Source of the DNA: Membranipora membranacea
Taxonomy: Eukaryota; Bryozoa; Gymnolaemata; Cheilostomatida; Membraniporidae
Length of the DNA stretch: 64,000 nt
Assembly (NCBI GenBank): GCA_914767715.1
Contig: OU612075.1
Coordinates: 13,764,001 to 13,828,000 of the forward strand
Direction of reading: 5' to 3'
In this document: in pieces, positions 1 through 14,100 of the stretch
Position numbering within the stretch: position 1 is the stretch's first letter
Layout: each line of letters opens with the position of its first letter
The notes under the pieces: generated by a model
Databases searched by the model: none
Told to the model about the DNA's origin: nothing
The model's input: the letters and a program-made list of their open reading frames with translations, nothing else
Made by a program: the position numbers and the translations under genes

Positions 1-1177
1 GATCATTGTCCCACTGACTTTAACGTCCAAAGCTGCGCGCTGGTCCATCATGTATTTACTCTTGAGTGGCTTAAATGTGGCACTTGCTGTTAAGATAAGT
101 TTGCTCATTTCAATGGTGGTCCAGTATAATCAAATTACACTAATCATCGTCCACTCCTGCTGCTTTTTTGTGTCAGATACAACATAAGTTTTTTCTTTCG
201 GCTTGATGTTTGAGAGTGATTTGAGCTAAGCTAAGGCTGCTGCAGTCAAATTATTTCTCCAACGCAGCAACAGCGGCTGCAGTTAAGGCACTGTAGTGTT
301 AAATCTTTTTGTGTTAGAATTTTGTGTGCTATCAATCAAGCTATTAATAATGGCGAGCTAGAATACATATCCAAATTCACCCGTTTGGTCCGTCTCCAAA
401 CAAAGAAGCTGACCAGATAATAAAGTTCCATTACTTGAAACCTGATTGAGATTTTAAATCACATGTTTCTTCAAAGCTTCCGTGTTTGCTGTCGGTCAAA
501 CTGTAATGTTCATTTCTGGGTTTCTAAACCAGTTCAGTGGGTAGAGCTAGATTGGAGGTAATTTATTAGTCAAGTTTCAAGAACTTTACCCGCTGATCTG
601 GCTTATGAAATGCTACTGACTGTGCAAATGAATCTTACATTAGTGCATGCATGTTTTCTTGCTATGAGTTGACTGCAAGACTACAAAATCAAATATTGCA
701 TATCAAAACCAAAAAAACTTTAATTAACTGGGTGCCGTATTTTTTCTCTTTTATTTGGCTGCTTCCTATCTACTGACCATAAAACCACACGAACTACGTT
801 GTGTTACCGCCATCTGCCACCTATCTGTGACCAACCAAACATTGGTTATACTTAAACAACGCTACATGCTGCTGTGCTGCTGTTACCTGTCTGACGACTG
901 GCTCTGCTGCCACTGCTGCTGTCACTATGAATCATTGAACTGCTGTTGGCGATGACATCACTACCAATCCATGCTGCCTCCTGATGGCTGCTGTTACATA
1001 AACATAAACATGGCCACTGCTACTATTGCCTACTACCCGCTACAACTGGCTCATTGCTCCTTCGCCATTACCACGCCGCCAACTACCACCAAACCCAAAC
1101 CAAACCCATACCATCCACAATCTGAAATTACCAACACCAACATCAATCTGACATGGACCTCAATTGAACACTTATAG
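1..1177 (+). other. intron sequence upstream of the first visible muscleblind-like exon
   Basis: No convincing exon is seen. The last 420 bases before the acceptor at 1176-1177 are rich in CTG/CTGC runs (for example around 867-890, 901-925 and 970-995). These match the YGCY motif bound by muscleblind proteins. Short open frames here have no recognisable content. Confidence 0.5.
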
Positions 1178-4100
1178 CCTCAGCAGCTGCTTGGATTGGG
1201 TCAAGGTCAAGCTGCCAGTGCCGCTACAGTAGCTGCTATGAATCCTCAGGTTTCACAGGCCGCCAGTGTGAATGCACTCTACCAAAGCGCTGCTCTACAG
1301 GCAGCTGGCCTAGGAGGTGGTGCCCAACTCACTGCCGGTGCTGCCGGATATGCTGGGCTTGCAGGCTACCAGGCACTCCCCACATCAGCTACAGGAAACA
1401 CAGCTTCTATTGGAGGGCTCCAGGTTGCCACTGCTTCAACCGCTTCTCAGGATGCTTCGCTTGGTCAGGCTCAGGCCAAGAAACGAGGAAGAGAGGATGA
1501 ACTAATACTGGTACATCTTATCATTCATCTTGTACTCTCATCAACTGTCCACATTCCCGGCGGAGCCCATGTCCCCCGCTCTCACTCATAAAATAATAAC
1601 ACTATAGGTCAATCCCTGCCCACCAGCTAGCAGCTGCCCCCTCCCAAACTTTTAGAGATTGGCTGACTGACTTTTCTTTCCCTGCTAGTTGTATCTTTAA
1701 TGTTATGAATGGGATTCTGCTTCTTTGCTTGCATATAAATTATATATCCGCACTGTACCACACCTCTTGATGGTGTTTGGGATATCTTGATGTGTACTAA
1801 TTTCACTTGATAAATGCTTGAGGATTGAGCACCAAAAATGCTACGCTTAAATATCTGAAGCAGCCCCTATTCATGACATTTTCGATAAGAAAATTGCACA
1901 AAATTAAAAACTGAAAATTACATGGGTGGTTAGGCACCTCAAGGGTTTCGTTGATCTGGCAGGTGGCTACTTGCACATAAATGTGTGTCAGTCATTTTCG
2001 GTGTCTGATAGCAAGCTTATTATGTAGTGTGATGCTCAGCTGGCCCATTGAACTATGGGCTCAAAACTTTGCTCTTACTCTTTGTTTCTGTTCAATATTT
2101 ATCTAATACCAGATTGTGCCTACTTTCACTTTGCCAGAATTGCTCTTGTCAATGTGAGATTACTCCAAATTATGATTTTGACAAATCTTGCTCTCTTGAT
2201 GAGCTAGTGGCTTTCATTGTAATAATTTTATTGCGTTACATCCCACAACCAATTATACTTGCTATGCCTGCCCTACGCCTGCCCCATTTGAGTGCGGACG
2301 AGTTTTAGGCTACCAGTTTCCACTATTATAAACAACTACTAAGCTGCTACAGTATACGCTGCTTTCAGCCACCTGATTTTGTCTGATATGCTGCCGCAAA
2401 GAAGCTGCCTGACCCGGCCACCTTCCCACTTTTTTGCTTTGCAAACAACCAGGCTTTGAAACATGACTAGCCGAGGTATCATTATCATCACTAACTTGTG
2501 CCAATCATGACTTTTTCCATATTTTGTTTAGCAAAACTGGTTCTAGAAATGGTCTGGTCCGCTTGAGCATGATAATCATATCAACGCTGTGAGCGGCGGA
2601 ATACAATAATCACTGTCAGGGTTCATTATTACTACTGCAAACTAATAGCATGGCTCAGCAGCACTATGTTATCATCCATTATTCATGTTCACCAGTTGGT
2701 TACTTGGCAATCACTATGTTTGTGAGACAATGCTTGCTTGATTGAGTTATGACATGATCCGACAGCATCCATGCCGCCATCCAGCCAGCTATAATGCCGC
2801 TATCAAACTTACACTTAAACCAAATGCACATACATTCATTAGGGTTCTTTAGGGTAGGTTAGGAATAGTTCACACATAAGGTCAAATATTTTGCCATTTT
2901 TAACACATGTTTTATTTTGTTTCTTATAATGATTTTTACAGCCTATGGGTATGCCAGGAATGGGACATATCCCCATGAAGAGACCAGCTTTAGACTCAGC
3001 AAAAGCTGGAATACCAATGTTTAATCCTGCTGCAGCCGCTGCAGGTTATCAACAACTAGCCTATGCTCCACAACAGCCTGCATACGTCCCTGTATCTTGT
3101 AAGTACCTCAGTTTATATTTCGTGCTAATTACGAAGTTGTCTTCCCAACTCTTGTGATTAAATGGAATAAACACATATTTGTTCATTTGAAAAATAAAGA
3201 AGCTTGCAGAAATAAAAACAAAAGTTGCTTGCGCCTTCAACATTGGTATTTATTTTCTTGCATCTGTTTTCCACATTAATTTAACTGAGATGTTTCTGGT
3301 TGTTTAGCCCATCTAGCAAACCCCACATATCAAATGTATTCAAATGGGGCGGCTGGGTCGGCTGTCAACGGTGAACTTCATTCCGCTGCGACAACGCCCA
3401 TGCCTAGAATTCAGTTACTAAGTAACAACGTTGACAATGTCAACTACTATGATGATAACAGTCAGGTACTTGCTCAAAACTGCTGTACAATTTGTCAATC
3501 AAAACCATTAGTATGGCAGGGGCGTAGCACTGGTGATTTCGCACGCGAATTCCTCTTACTATCTTGTCCAACAAGGTGCCACCAATTGTGATTATCTGTC
3601 CAGGGCTAGGGCATGGTGACAGGACTGTTTGATGTCGTAAGGGCTAGTCATTGATTTATAAAAAGAAATCACTTCAAAGACTATAAAAAAAAAATTAAAT
3701 AATCGCAGTGAATGTAAGCAATCAAGTTGATACCTTTATACATGCGTAGTAACAGCTAGATTATCGGCGTGATTTGTAGCTATCCTACTTGTAATCATTC
3801 TTTTACATATTAAGCGTAATTCTAATTCCCTAGGTGCAGCCATCGTAATTGATTCCAGTTGCATCATGGGATAGCACTGATTATGATAACCTATGATTTT
3901 GATTACCACCTAGCTGGGGTTGTAGTAGAAGGCTAGATTTTTCTCATACTCTTGTGTGTCTGTCTTGTTTATAGTTTATGGTTATGATGCCAGTCAACAC
4001 ACTCCAAGTTATGTAGGTCAGTGTCAAATATCACAACGTCTAAGTATCTGAGCTGATGCCGCCTCCTTTCATTTCTATTAATCTAACCTACGAGCTGACC

Positions 4101-5479
4101 TACTTATTTATAAAACTTGCTCGCTGCCTCGACTGGCTTACAAGCTTTTTGTTAAAACATTTGGGTATATCTTGAGCTCCCACAATGCAGTTACAGTTTG
4201 GCATTCCATTCAAACAGGAAACTCCAAATTAATTGATATTGATGGACTGAAGTACACAATTTAAAACCGTGGCGCTTTGCGGGCTGTTGGCTTACGCTCC
4301 TGCTTTCAGACTACTCATGAAATTCTGTTCTTGTGCATGAGTTGTCTGCCTTAATCATGATATTATTATTGTTGTCTTCTCTCTGTTTCGTCTCCGTTCA
4401 TTCTCATCCCTATCTCATAACTCCTCTTTTGACCGGTTATACTCGCCACTCAACATATTTGGTTTATTGTTGTAAGTCCTGCTAAAACAGTTTTGTCTTG
4501 CCTGTTATACTCTTTTCTATCGTCACTAAGTCTGTCCCTGTCTCCTTACTTGTCAGTATAAAGTGGAGTTGCTTTTGTTACTGTCATCTTGAGGCCTGTC
4601 ACTCTGCGCTGATGCAGGGATGGGTTTTAAGGCTGCATTACAGATTTGAGCTTGAACTGTTTGAGAGTCCCTTCCACATATCTTCCCCCCCCCAATCCTC
4701 TAGACTCTTACGGAGTAGTTTATACCACCATGACACCATGTCATAATGCTGTCCCCATTAATTTTGTTCCAGACTAATCATAAACCCGCATCTTTTCTTT
4801 GCATCATTTATAATCACAAAACCGACAATCATCATTAGAATAACATTGAATATTTTCCATGTAGTTATGATTAACAACCTGATAACTGAAATGTAATACA
4901 TAATATAATATAATATAATATATCTATATTTGTAGTTGCTGGACACCCTGCCGGTGTGCAGAGACTTTAGATCAGGTCAATGTAACAGACCTGCCTGCAA
5001 ATATATACATTTATTAGAAGGTAAGTCCGTAATATCAGCTTATAGGAGCACACCAATACTATTGTGCATATTTCTGTCTCTGTTAGTGGCTCACAAGCAC
5101 AACTCAGAATTGTAAACTGTCAAAAACGTAAATGCAGGGACTTTATCACAATGAGGTAGTAGCTTTTTCATCAACCAATATCCTTGTCAGTGTCTGATAC
5201 TGCAGTGTAGACTTCCCAGGCATGACTCAGTCTGCGTTAATTTTTTAAGGCTTTCGGGTGATAGGGGGTATCGATCTAACCAAGTATTGTAGCATATCCC
5301 TGTCATGACCGCAGAGACAGTTTCCCTGATTATCATTAAGATGTACAAGTATTCTAATCTTATGAATTCTTTTTTTTTGTAGAGCATACAGAAGTATCAG
5401 ATGGTAAGGTAACAGTGTGTAGAGACAATGTGAAAGGAAAGTGCCTAAGATCTAATTGTAAATACTTTCACCTACCATG
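1178..5479 (+). CDS. muscleblind-like CCCH zinc-finger RNA-binding protein (partial, 3' exons)
   Basis: Visible exons: 1178-1510, 2942-3098, 3308-3465 (alternative donor after 3460), 3975-4016, 4936-5020 and 5383-5479. The first three join in frame. Exon 1178 encodes a Gln/Ala/Gly-rich linker ending in a basic KKRGREDE motif; the next gives PMKRPALDSAKAG, then FNP and YQQL. This matches the KRP...PKRPALEK nuclear-localisation region of animal muscleblind (MBNL) proteins. Exons 4936 and 5383 encode two CCCH fingers, VCRDFRSGQC-NRPACKYIH and VCRDNVKGKC-LRSNCKYFH, both spaced C-X7-C-X4-C-X3-H. Muscleblind proteins bind YGCY RNA and regulate alternative splicing in the nucleus. The 5' exons lie outside the window. 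Exon 5383-5479 ends in phase 2 and I did not find its downstream partner. The 42-base exon 3975-4016 does not fit the main frame (see findings). Family assignment is fairly sure; isoform structure is not. Confidence 0.8.
3975..4016 (+). CDS. candidate 42-nt alternative exon of the muscleblind-like gene
   Basis: Flanked by a TTATAG acceptor and a GTCAGT donor. Read in phase 1 it gives YGYDASQHTPSYV, a Tyr/Gln/Ser-rich piece that looks like protein. It is compatible with the alternative donor after 3460 (phase 1) but not with the stronger donor after 3465 (phase 0). In the latter frame it ends in a stop. Confidence 0.45.
   Translation, partial: FMVMMPVNTLQVM
4899..4922. repeat. (TAATA)n microsatellite
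   Basis: Repeated ATAATATA-type pentamers lie immediately upstream of the acceptor at 4935, in the intron before the first zinc-finger exon. Confidence 0.7.
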
Positions 5480-8400
5480 GTATGTACTCCTACGCCCCAC
5501 CCAAAATCAATAATTCATCAACCGTTAATCACAGTCTACAGCAACGTTGACCGACTTCTACTGCAGCCTTGGTACACAATGGACTTCTCTACAATTTTAT
5601 TGTGCCATAATAATACTGAACGTACATACTACAGAAAATGGTATAACTAGACTCGCCATCGCAATTTGTTCTATATTTTACTAACTTGTTGTTGATGAGG
5701 CGCTGTTTCAAACTCAGCTCAGCATAAAAGGTGCTGTGCAAGATTCACCCATCAAATCCGTCTAACATCTTGGAAGAGCTCGCATGATAAACCATCAACA
5801 ACAGCAAAATTTTGATTGGGGTGGCCTTTTAATCATGCAACAACCACAGAGTTACATCTCAAAGACCGATAAAGCGTCGACAAGGTAGAATTAAAATTAT
5901 CAGCATTTATAATCCTTTTACAGAGGAAGCGAAACATTTTTTTCAAAACAGTACTCACCAAAACAAAACCCAATTTAGAGTATTCTATTATCAAAAAGTA
6001 TATTTTACTCGATAATACATAGTTTTTGTTTGAACAGGTTTCATGATTTTATTGTTGAAGACTATATTGACTGCGCATACTAAAAAGAGTTTTATTTGAA
6101 TTTATTCTTACTGTTTAAGCCCGATTCATGAATTAGAGTTTTTTGGGTTTTTATTATTATACATACTATACCATAATTATTATTGTTTTTTTTCTTTGTT
6201 TCTGTACAGATCCAAAAGGACATGAAATGTTCTTTCTTGATATTTTTTATGACTAAATAGGCGTCCACGATATCCCTTTTGATGACTTATGTACATGTTA
6301 ACAGTGTGTGAGGCAAGTTTTGATCTGAGTCCGACCTGCCCGCCCGCCATCCAAACAGCAAAATTGAAAAGCTTGTTGCTGCTTTACGCTAGATGCCATA
6401 TTGCTTGTAAAATGTCAGAGTCAATGACATGACCCGCTATACTCGCTCTGTCTGTCAGCTAAATTTTAATAATCAGCTGCTGCCTGATGCTGAAATCTGA
6501 TTGGTCAGCTCTGTACAATGCTGCTGCTGTCTCCGATGCTATTGGCTGACTGCCTGCGTGAAGGACTAGAATGATTAGCCAGCGGCTGAGTTCCACCACA
6601 GCTTGTTACCACCCCACTTTACTATGTTACTAGTAATAGAGACTCTCGCCGCTGACGCATCAAAATTCAGCCTATCTATGTGCCAAAGTCGCGTAATTGC
6701 AACTAGACAGGGGAGGCAAACCCCAAAGTACAATTCTGAGGCTTTGGCACAAGCTGCAGATATCTAGAAAGATAATTTCTACGCTTGCATGTTTTGTTTT
6801 TAGTTACAACATCGTGCTTGTTTTATTCATTGCTGCACACCAATCTTTGTCTTTTCCCATTAGCTTAGATTACAATAAATTCAACTTTCCTCTCAATTCC
6901 AATCATTGAGATGCTGGATATATCAAAGGGTTTCTTCTGGCTCAGGGTGCCTGCCTTGGCAGGTTTTTTGTGAGCCTTTGCTATGCTATGATGGGGTTTG
7001 TGAGAACTGGCCCATTGTATGGTTGAGTTTAACACCTATCTATCAATTCACCATGTTCCCTCACCATGAAGCCTACACATAGCTTTTAATTAATTTGTCA
7101 CCAAGTGTCTAAGGCGATGCTTAGAACTTTGATGTGATCTTTCCGGGGATGAGTTTTTGCTGCTGTTTCGTTTTCCCTCTTGCAAATCGTGGCAGATTTT
7201 GGTTCAGCTATTTTTCCTATCATAGTGAAAACTGGTGATTTTCGTGTCATTTTGCCATGACTACAATATTGTGTACCCTGTTTTGATAAATCATTTTTTC
7301 GAGATTTAATCTACTATGCAAATTTCTTTGCTTGTCACTCGCTATGGGATTACTATGCAATGGCTTCACAGTGATTGCGACAGTATTTTGATGCTTGTAG
7401 TAAATTGTATTAGTTTTTGAACCCCAGCCTCGCCTATCTGCTAAGCCATATTTCACCAAGTACTTTCAACTCAATCCCACAATGCAATTATCTTATTTAA
7501 CCTAATTGCATTATGGGAATAGTGTTGTGATACCTCGTCGGCTGCTGCTCATGCTTTAGAAAGTTCAATCTCGGGTTGTCCTCCTTATAGACGGGTAATA
7601 TACCAACATGTATCTGACAGCTACATATTTGTGACTCTTGACTTACAGCTGTGTTTAAAATTTTGCCATGGGATGCTCTGCTGCTTCGGGCAGCTCTGAT
7701 CCTTGCTTTGTGCTCCTTGGCAAATTCTCATCTCCTAAACTGTGATAAAATACCATGACACATAAAATCAAAATAATGCAAGCAATCATTCCATTGTGGG
7801 TAGCATTCAATTTGCCAAAGACTGCTGTTCAGCTGGCTTCATTTAGATATTGTTCCCTCCTGTTTCAGGTTTGAATTGCTTTGCTGCTTGCCCAGGTGGT
7901 TTGAATAAAAGGGTTTCCATCTCAGGAAATCCATGGTTTGGATGTGGCCATATTATTGTGGTCATCCTGCTTTTGTACATAATGCTTCATTTAAAAAAAT
8001 CAAACTACTAGATTCCAATTTATCTTCAACATTAGAATGCTAATAATAATTTATTGTTTATGCAACGGCTTCACCCTGGTACCGAGCAAACTTGAGAGTT
8101 GTCTTTCATGACTTTTGACATGAGACAACTCTTGAGTTGGAAGATTTTTATGCAGTTTGCTTGCACAGCTATGCTAGTTTGAGGGTTTCCTATGCATATA
8201 CAATCAGAATCGACCATATACTCACACACCAACAACATGATTTACAAGACAATGTGATTATTGACAATTTATCTTACTCAAAGTTCGGCAGCATGGCTAC
8301 CAATATTTGAAGAATTATTGAAAACTGATTTATAAATTGTTATCTGTCTTTACAAATCTATAGTATTACGATGTATATTTTACTAATATTATTCAGTTTT

Positions 8401-10960
8401 CGAGTCCAAATAGTTCTATAAATTATTTCATGCAAATGTTCTATAATGGAACGAGTGGGTATTTTGGGGTCAACTGGATGCCAGAGTTGATCTATACGAA
8501 ACTTATTACCTATATTATTATTATGTCCTCTACATGTCTTAAACCTAGATTCAATCGATAACTCACATTATTGTTTTTTCTTGTGGGGACCTATTGTCTT
8601 CCAAAGTTGTTGAATTGTCAAATTAGATATATATTTTGTGTCACACCGTTGCAATGACACCGATTACTCGAAAATTATAGTTGGGAAAGTGTTGAGTTTT
8701 ACAACATAATAAAATAAGTTACAAATTGTTAGCAAAATGATGAGGCTGGTAAGCTCCATTTATACGCAGATGACTGAATTGGTGATTATAATTTTGGTAT
8801 AATTGTACCAATCATTACTGGACTTAATCAATTAATGGCACTGAGGTATATATATATATATAAATCAGTGATTAAACACTCTGGAAAAAGATTGAAGTGA
8901 AATACATTTGATTGCACTGCAGGAAACAGTAAATATAAGTACACACAGCTGCCACCTTATATGGTACAGATATTAAAATCTCAGTTTCATTTCATTACCT
9001 GGGTGACCATGATACTACATTTAGTTCTAAGATTTGATCAGGTGGGGTTCTGCATATATTTCTCCCTACTTCTCTCTAGTTTTGTTACCTACACTGTTAT
9101 GTCAGTTGTTCATTTTGTGGTGACCAAGTTTTGTTGATAGATCTGTTGAGGTAGCTTTAGGTTGAATTAGGCAGCATAACGGCTGGAGGACTTGCATTTC
9201 TGCATTTTGTGGAGGATTTGTCTCTGATATATGATAACTTTGATCAGTTCTGGTCAAATTAAGCCTTAGTTGTTTTGTGTTCCACGAATAAAACTTATTG
9301 GTTAGACACGGTAGTTTCTGACAGAGCTCTCCCTATCTTTGGATTCTGCAAACTAGTCATTACTCATTATGAATTTAGTTAATGCTGAGTATCTGATTTA
9401 TTCATCCTGTGACAACTGGTTGTTACGGTTTTGGTGGAAACCAGTTTTGAACAGGAGTTTGACCCACACGGCAAGCATGTAAGTAATAATATTTAATTTT
9501 TTTGACATCATATATTAATTTTGAGGTCAGCTAAACAATGTACAATGAGACCTACTAGCTTAGTCGGCTATGGGATGTGAGGTCCAATATCCAATAACCT
9601 TAGTACGCTTGCGATGTGTTAAATACGGTAGCATTTGTGAATTGGAAAAAGCTGAATGCCTACATGACTGAGAAGTGTACGCAGGCTTTCAAAATAGTGC
9701 TATCAACCAATCCACATATGGGTATAATGGTAGTAAGGTATTGCAAAAAGCATGCATGCTGCTCACTGCCAGGCAAATTAGTGTTGAATTGGGCTGAGCA
9801 TTCTTGATTAAATATTCCAGACCCAGACCCTGGTATCTTATTGTCTGTCAGCCCCTAAATTCTAGTCACAGCTGCATAATCCCTGATGAACAATAAATTG
9901 TAACACTCCATTGTTATACTATAGATAGGGCCACTATACAGCTGAGCTTCATGGTGGCATTTTAGAAGTGACAATAACGGCAATCACCGCTTTTTATATG
10001 ATAGCTTGTGTGTCACACCGCAACGTCACGTTGTCATTACAACAAGTAAGAAAAGCAATTTCATGTACAGCACAGGTAGCCTGCAGTCAGATGTGAGCTG
10101 TGGTATGCCTGGTCTGGCATCAACGAAAAAGACAGTAGATCTCATTATTCCCCATCTGGAAGACGTAACAAGCAGGAATGACAGTGAGTAACAACTAGCA
10201 ACCACTCGTAACCATGTACTTAGTTAAATTGAATCCTTCGGGGACAGCGCAGTGATGACTTTTTATAACTAAGGTTAGATTAATGTAGCTCGTCTAGGTT
10301 CTTCACTGTCCTTTCAAGTCAGTAAACCCCCCATCCCCCAAGACACCACAATAGCAGGGCTGTACTTGCGATAACCGCCAAAAAATTCAGGAAATGTATT
10401 AACTCCTTGCAAACAACATTCTAGCACAAACGTTCCAACTCCATCATGACAGTGAAACTATTGGAACAGAACTTGAGATTTGTGCTGAGAAAATCTGTTG
10501 AATTAGGGTATGGGTAATCATTATGCTTTACTGTATTAACCACCCCTTAACTCCTAACTCACACCTAAACCACCACTCTTCATTGTAGCGATGGAAGGAA
10601 TGGAAAGGTTCTGCCCATAATTACTAGTCATACTTCCACGCCATATTAAGGAGTAGCCTTGGCTTGAAACCCGAGTTGGGCAGAGAGAGATGCTGTGTGA
10701 GAAAGCCATCTGAAGGTAAGTAAATTACTGCTCTACTGGTACATAGGCAGTAACATGTAATGTAGTTGCACTTACAGCCATTGATATGAATATATGTGTC
10801 AGTGCTTACAACAAAAAGGACAAATATAACCGCAAGGAGTGGGTATGGTACGGGTATGTAATGTAAATGCAAGTATTTATAACGTGTCACCATGAATTGA
10901 TCTCATATCTGTGTAAAAATTTTTATCCGATATCTGCTAAAATAGAAAATACATATTACA
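5480..10960. other. gene-poor stretch downstream of the muscleblind-like exons
   Basis: No domain or convincing exon chain is recognised on either strand. It contains a second CTG-rich cluster (about 6476-6545), a short TA microsatellite (8848-8861) and many short stop-interrupted frames. Part of it may be the 3' UTR or later introns of the muscleblind-like gene, since exon 5383-5479 ends in an open phase. Confidence 0.4.
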
Positions 10961-10961
10961 A

Positions 10962-10967
10962 TTTATT
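10962..10967 (-). terminator. polyadenylation signal AATAAA for alkaline phosphatase A
   Basis: TTTATT on the plus strand reads AATAAA on the minus strand, about 150 bases past the stop codon of copy A. Cleavage site not verified. Confidence 0.45.
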
Positions 10968-11115
10968 GACATGCAGAATTTGATTTAGAAAATAGATATA
11001 CATGTACTTGATCCTCTAAGTTTTCAGTTTTGCTCAATAAAAAATCTGAAACATGTAATATATCAAAATAATAGTAATGCTTGCTATTATCATGGGTGTT
11101 ACGGATTAGTTTGTT

Positions 11116-14100
11116 TTAAGATTGGCCTGTGATGACGGCCATTGTGACCAACAATATAATAGACAGCTGGTTATTAGCTCCTGTGCAACCTGTAGTTGTT
11201 CTGTCTAGTGCAGGTACCCCTTGATTGCAGTGATCTTTGTTGGCTCCAATACAAGCAGCGTAAGCCATGCCGTGTGCGATAAAAGTCTGCTCATGAACCC
11301 CTGTGAATAAGTGTGACATCGGTCCAGAGGCGAATATCTGTACATCTTCTCCTCCATGTGTCTCTGATTTAAGGGGGATGGTTGAGGGATAGACTCTGTC
11401 CTGTTCTATAAAACAGAGAATTACAGTTGCACCAAGGTTGCACTAATGATTCAGAAACTTATAATTATACCGTTTACCCAGTGTTAGAATTTAAGGGGGA
11501 TGCAAGCAATGAAGGTTTAGTTCATTGATGCAAGGAGAATGGGGATGGTGTCCCCTTTCCTACTTTGTCTAGGGGGATGCATCCCCCTTCATATACGACA
11601 ATATGAGTTTTCCAAAATATGGCTAAAGTTGATGCATTCTCATTTGTAATCACCACAGGGCTCCGACGGTTAATTTATCATTTACATGAGCATGGGTTTT
11701 GGTTTTGGGTCTTGGGTAGTAGGTTCGCTACAATTTAGCATCACAATCACCATAGTACTCTGTAGTATGGGTGGGTAGGACTGAGGCAGTGATAAAATCT
11801 GGTCCGTTTCGCTCAGGCAGAATTGTATAATATTTTTGTTCTACGTGATTTAGGCTATTTAGAGTATTATCTTTCCCCATTGAGGATAATATGAACAATA
11901 TTTAAGATAATAGATGGGCCTTGCTTAGATAGATCAAGTTTAGTCCAATCCCTTCATTTTGAGTTGTTCCCATCCTACTAGCTGGTTGTTTTAGGGGGAG
12001 CAACTCCAAATTCAGGCAAATTGGATGTACTTGATCCAGGGAGTTTGGGACAAAGTCCCTGCCTAATCTAGTGCTATGACAGGCTGAGACATACCGTAAT
12101 ATTCCGCAGTCAAATTCTGTCTAGCCGAAGCGTTTACATATCCTGGTCCGTTTCCATAAGAGAGAACAGTGTAATGTTTACCACTGAGATCAGTACTTGG
12201 ATAGTAGGACTGGTTAGCTATAGATAGTATGCTCTGTCCACGATGTGAGTAACCTGATTACAATAAGATCATGTATATATGTATGGATATGTTATGTTCT
12301 GAGGCTGATATCTCACAATGACATTCACCTGACAAACAATCAGCGTCCGTATCTTCACTCTGATAATAAAGTCATAAATGTTTAGTTTTACACCAATGTA
12401 GTTTACTTACTCTTGATGTGACACTAAATTATAACCTTGGCTGACCAGTTATTATATCGCTGCCGTTTATAAACTTAAAATCAAATGAAAAAACCTGACT
12501 CCAGAAATTGATGGTTTTTTTGGACACAACACTTTTAGAAGCAGCAAGATGAAGTGGTACTAATATCTTAGGCACTATCTCACATCTCACCTCCAAAACT
12601 GAATGCGTGGCTGTGATCAGCGCTGACGACTACCAGCGTATCATCAGTCGATGTCATCTCCATCACTTTGGCAACAGCATTATCAAATTCTAGACCCTCC
12701 TCAAGAGCTTTTCTTGCTCGATTCTCATGATGGCCTATGTCTATGTTTGCACCTGCAAAAAACACATGTTGATGATACCAGATATCAGTGAAGATACTGT
12801 AAGCTATCATCGATCCACTCAAATCAAACAGTGAGATGGCCAAAGCACTGAAAGAAATAGAACTATCACCGCACATTAAATCGCTTATGTCAGACAACAT
12901 ATTCGTACACATAGACACAGAGACTTAATGATAAATAATACTACTAAGTCAATGTTTGACATTTAAACCTTGCTTTTCACTGAGCTATTCTCCTGACTAA
13001 AGCACGTTCTTATCTCATTCATTTTTACCTTCCACAAAGAGGTAGAAACCATTTGGATTTTTGCTGAGTATAGATATAGCTTTCTCAACCATTTCAGTCA
13101 GCGATGGTTCAGTCTTGTTAATTTTTCTCTCTACCTCTTCCTGCATTCTTCCACTAGCAAACAATCCAAACAGGTATTCTGTGTTATCGGCTGTTATCAT
13201 GTCAAACTCATTCATTGTTTCCACATACTTTGCTCGGCCAAATATTTTCTTAATCACAGTCTGGCCTGTTATCCATTCCTGAAATCAAAGTACTGTCAGT
13301 CAAAGATGGCCTCTCGTATGTTCTATTCCTTTGTGGTGTGGATAACTACAGTTTTTTATCAGATGGAATATGTATAAATATCTACAACGAAGAGAGTTGG
13401 TGATTGTGCTGCAATGTTGATTCTTATAAGACTCAGATCACACAGAATTTTCCGAGAAAAGCAAGGTTCCGTTTTAAATTCTTTTATTCAATCGGTTTTC
13501 ATGGAAGGTTGAGTTCGGTCATGAATTAAATCTGAATACCATGATTGGCTATGAAGGAATCGGACACAAACCTCAGGGAGTTTTCGGTTGTCCCCTCTAC
13601 TTCCATAACTATCCTCCTCGCGATCTCTTGTTGTATTTGGAAAGAAGTACTTCCTACCTCCACCAAGCACCACCTATTCACAATGATATAATAATGATGA
13701 TTCAGATAAATGGATATCTTTTTTTTTGGTTTCTACAACAATTTATTGTATTTAAAATCAAAGGACTAAAATAGTGAAATAAAATAAGGCAGCGGTATGG
13801 TCAGATTAGTCCAGGACTAGTATGGTGACCATCCGATTATCGGGAAAACGAAGGCTACTGTCCCCAGGGCGAGCCCAGACACGCAGCCTACTCGACAAGA
13901 AGCGAGGACGCCAACCTCCCACGCAAAGCAGAAGGAGCCGCCCCCTCCTCCCCCAGTAGGTGTGAATTCCACAGATTAACACATGTGGTTAACATTGACC
14001 TCTCCCCTCTACAGTTGTTGGCTGTCTTTGGGGCAAATTTTTCCTTCGACCTAGTGGCAGTAATGGCAGGGGTTTGAATTTCTAACTCCCCATTAAGGCG

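Noticed and set aside
10076-10183. Candidate coding exon (108 bases, open frame, GTACAGCACAG acceptor and GTGAGT donor)
   Set aside because: No homology recognised and no neighbouring exons that join to it; could still be a late muscleblind-like exon, but support is too weak to list.
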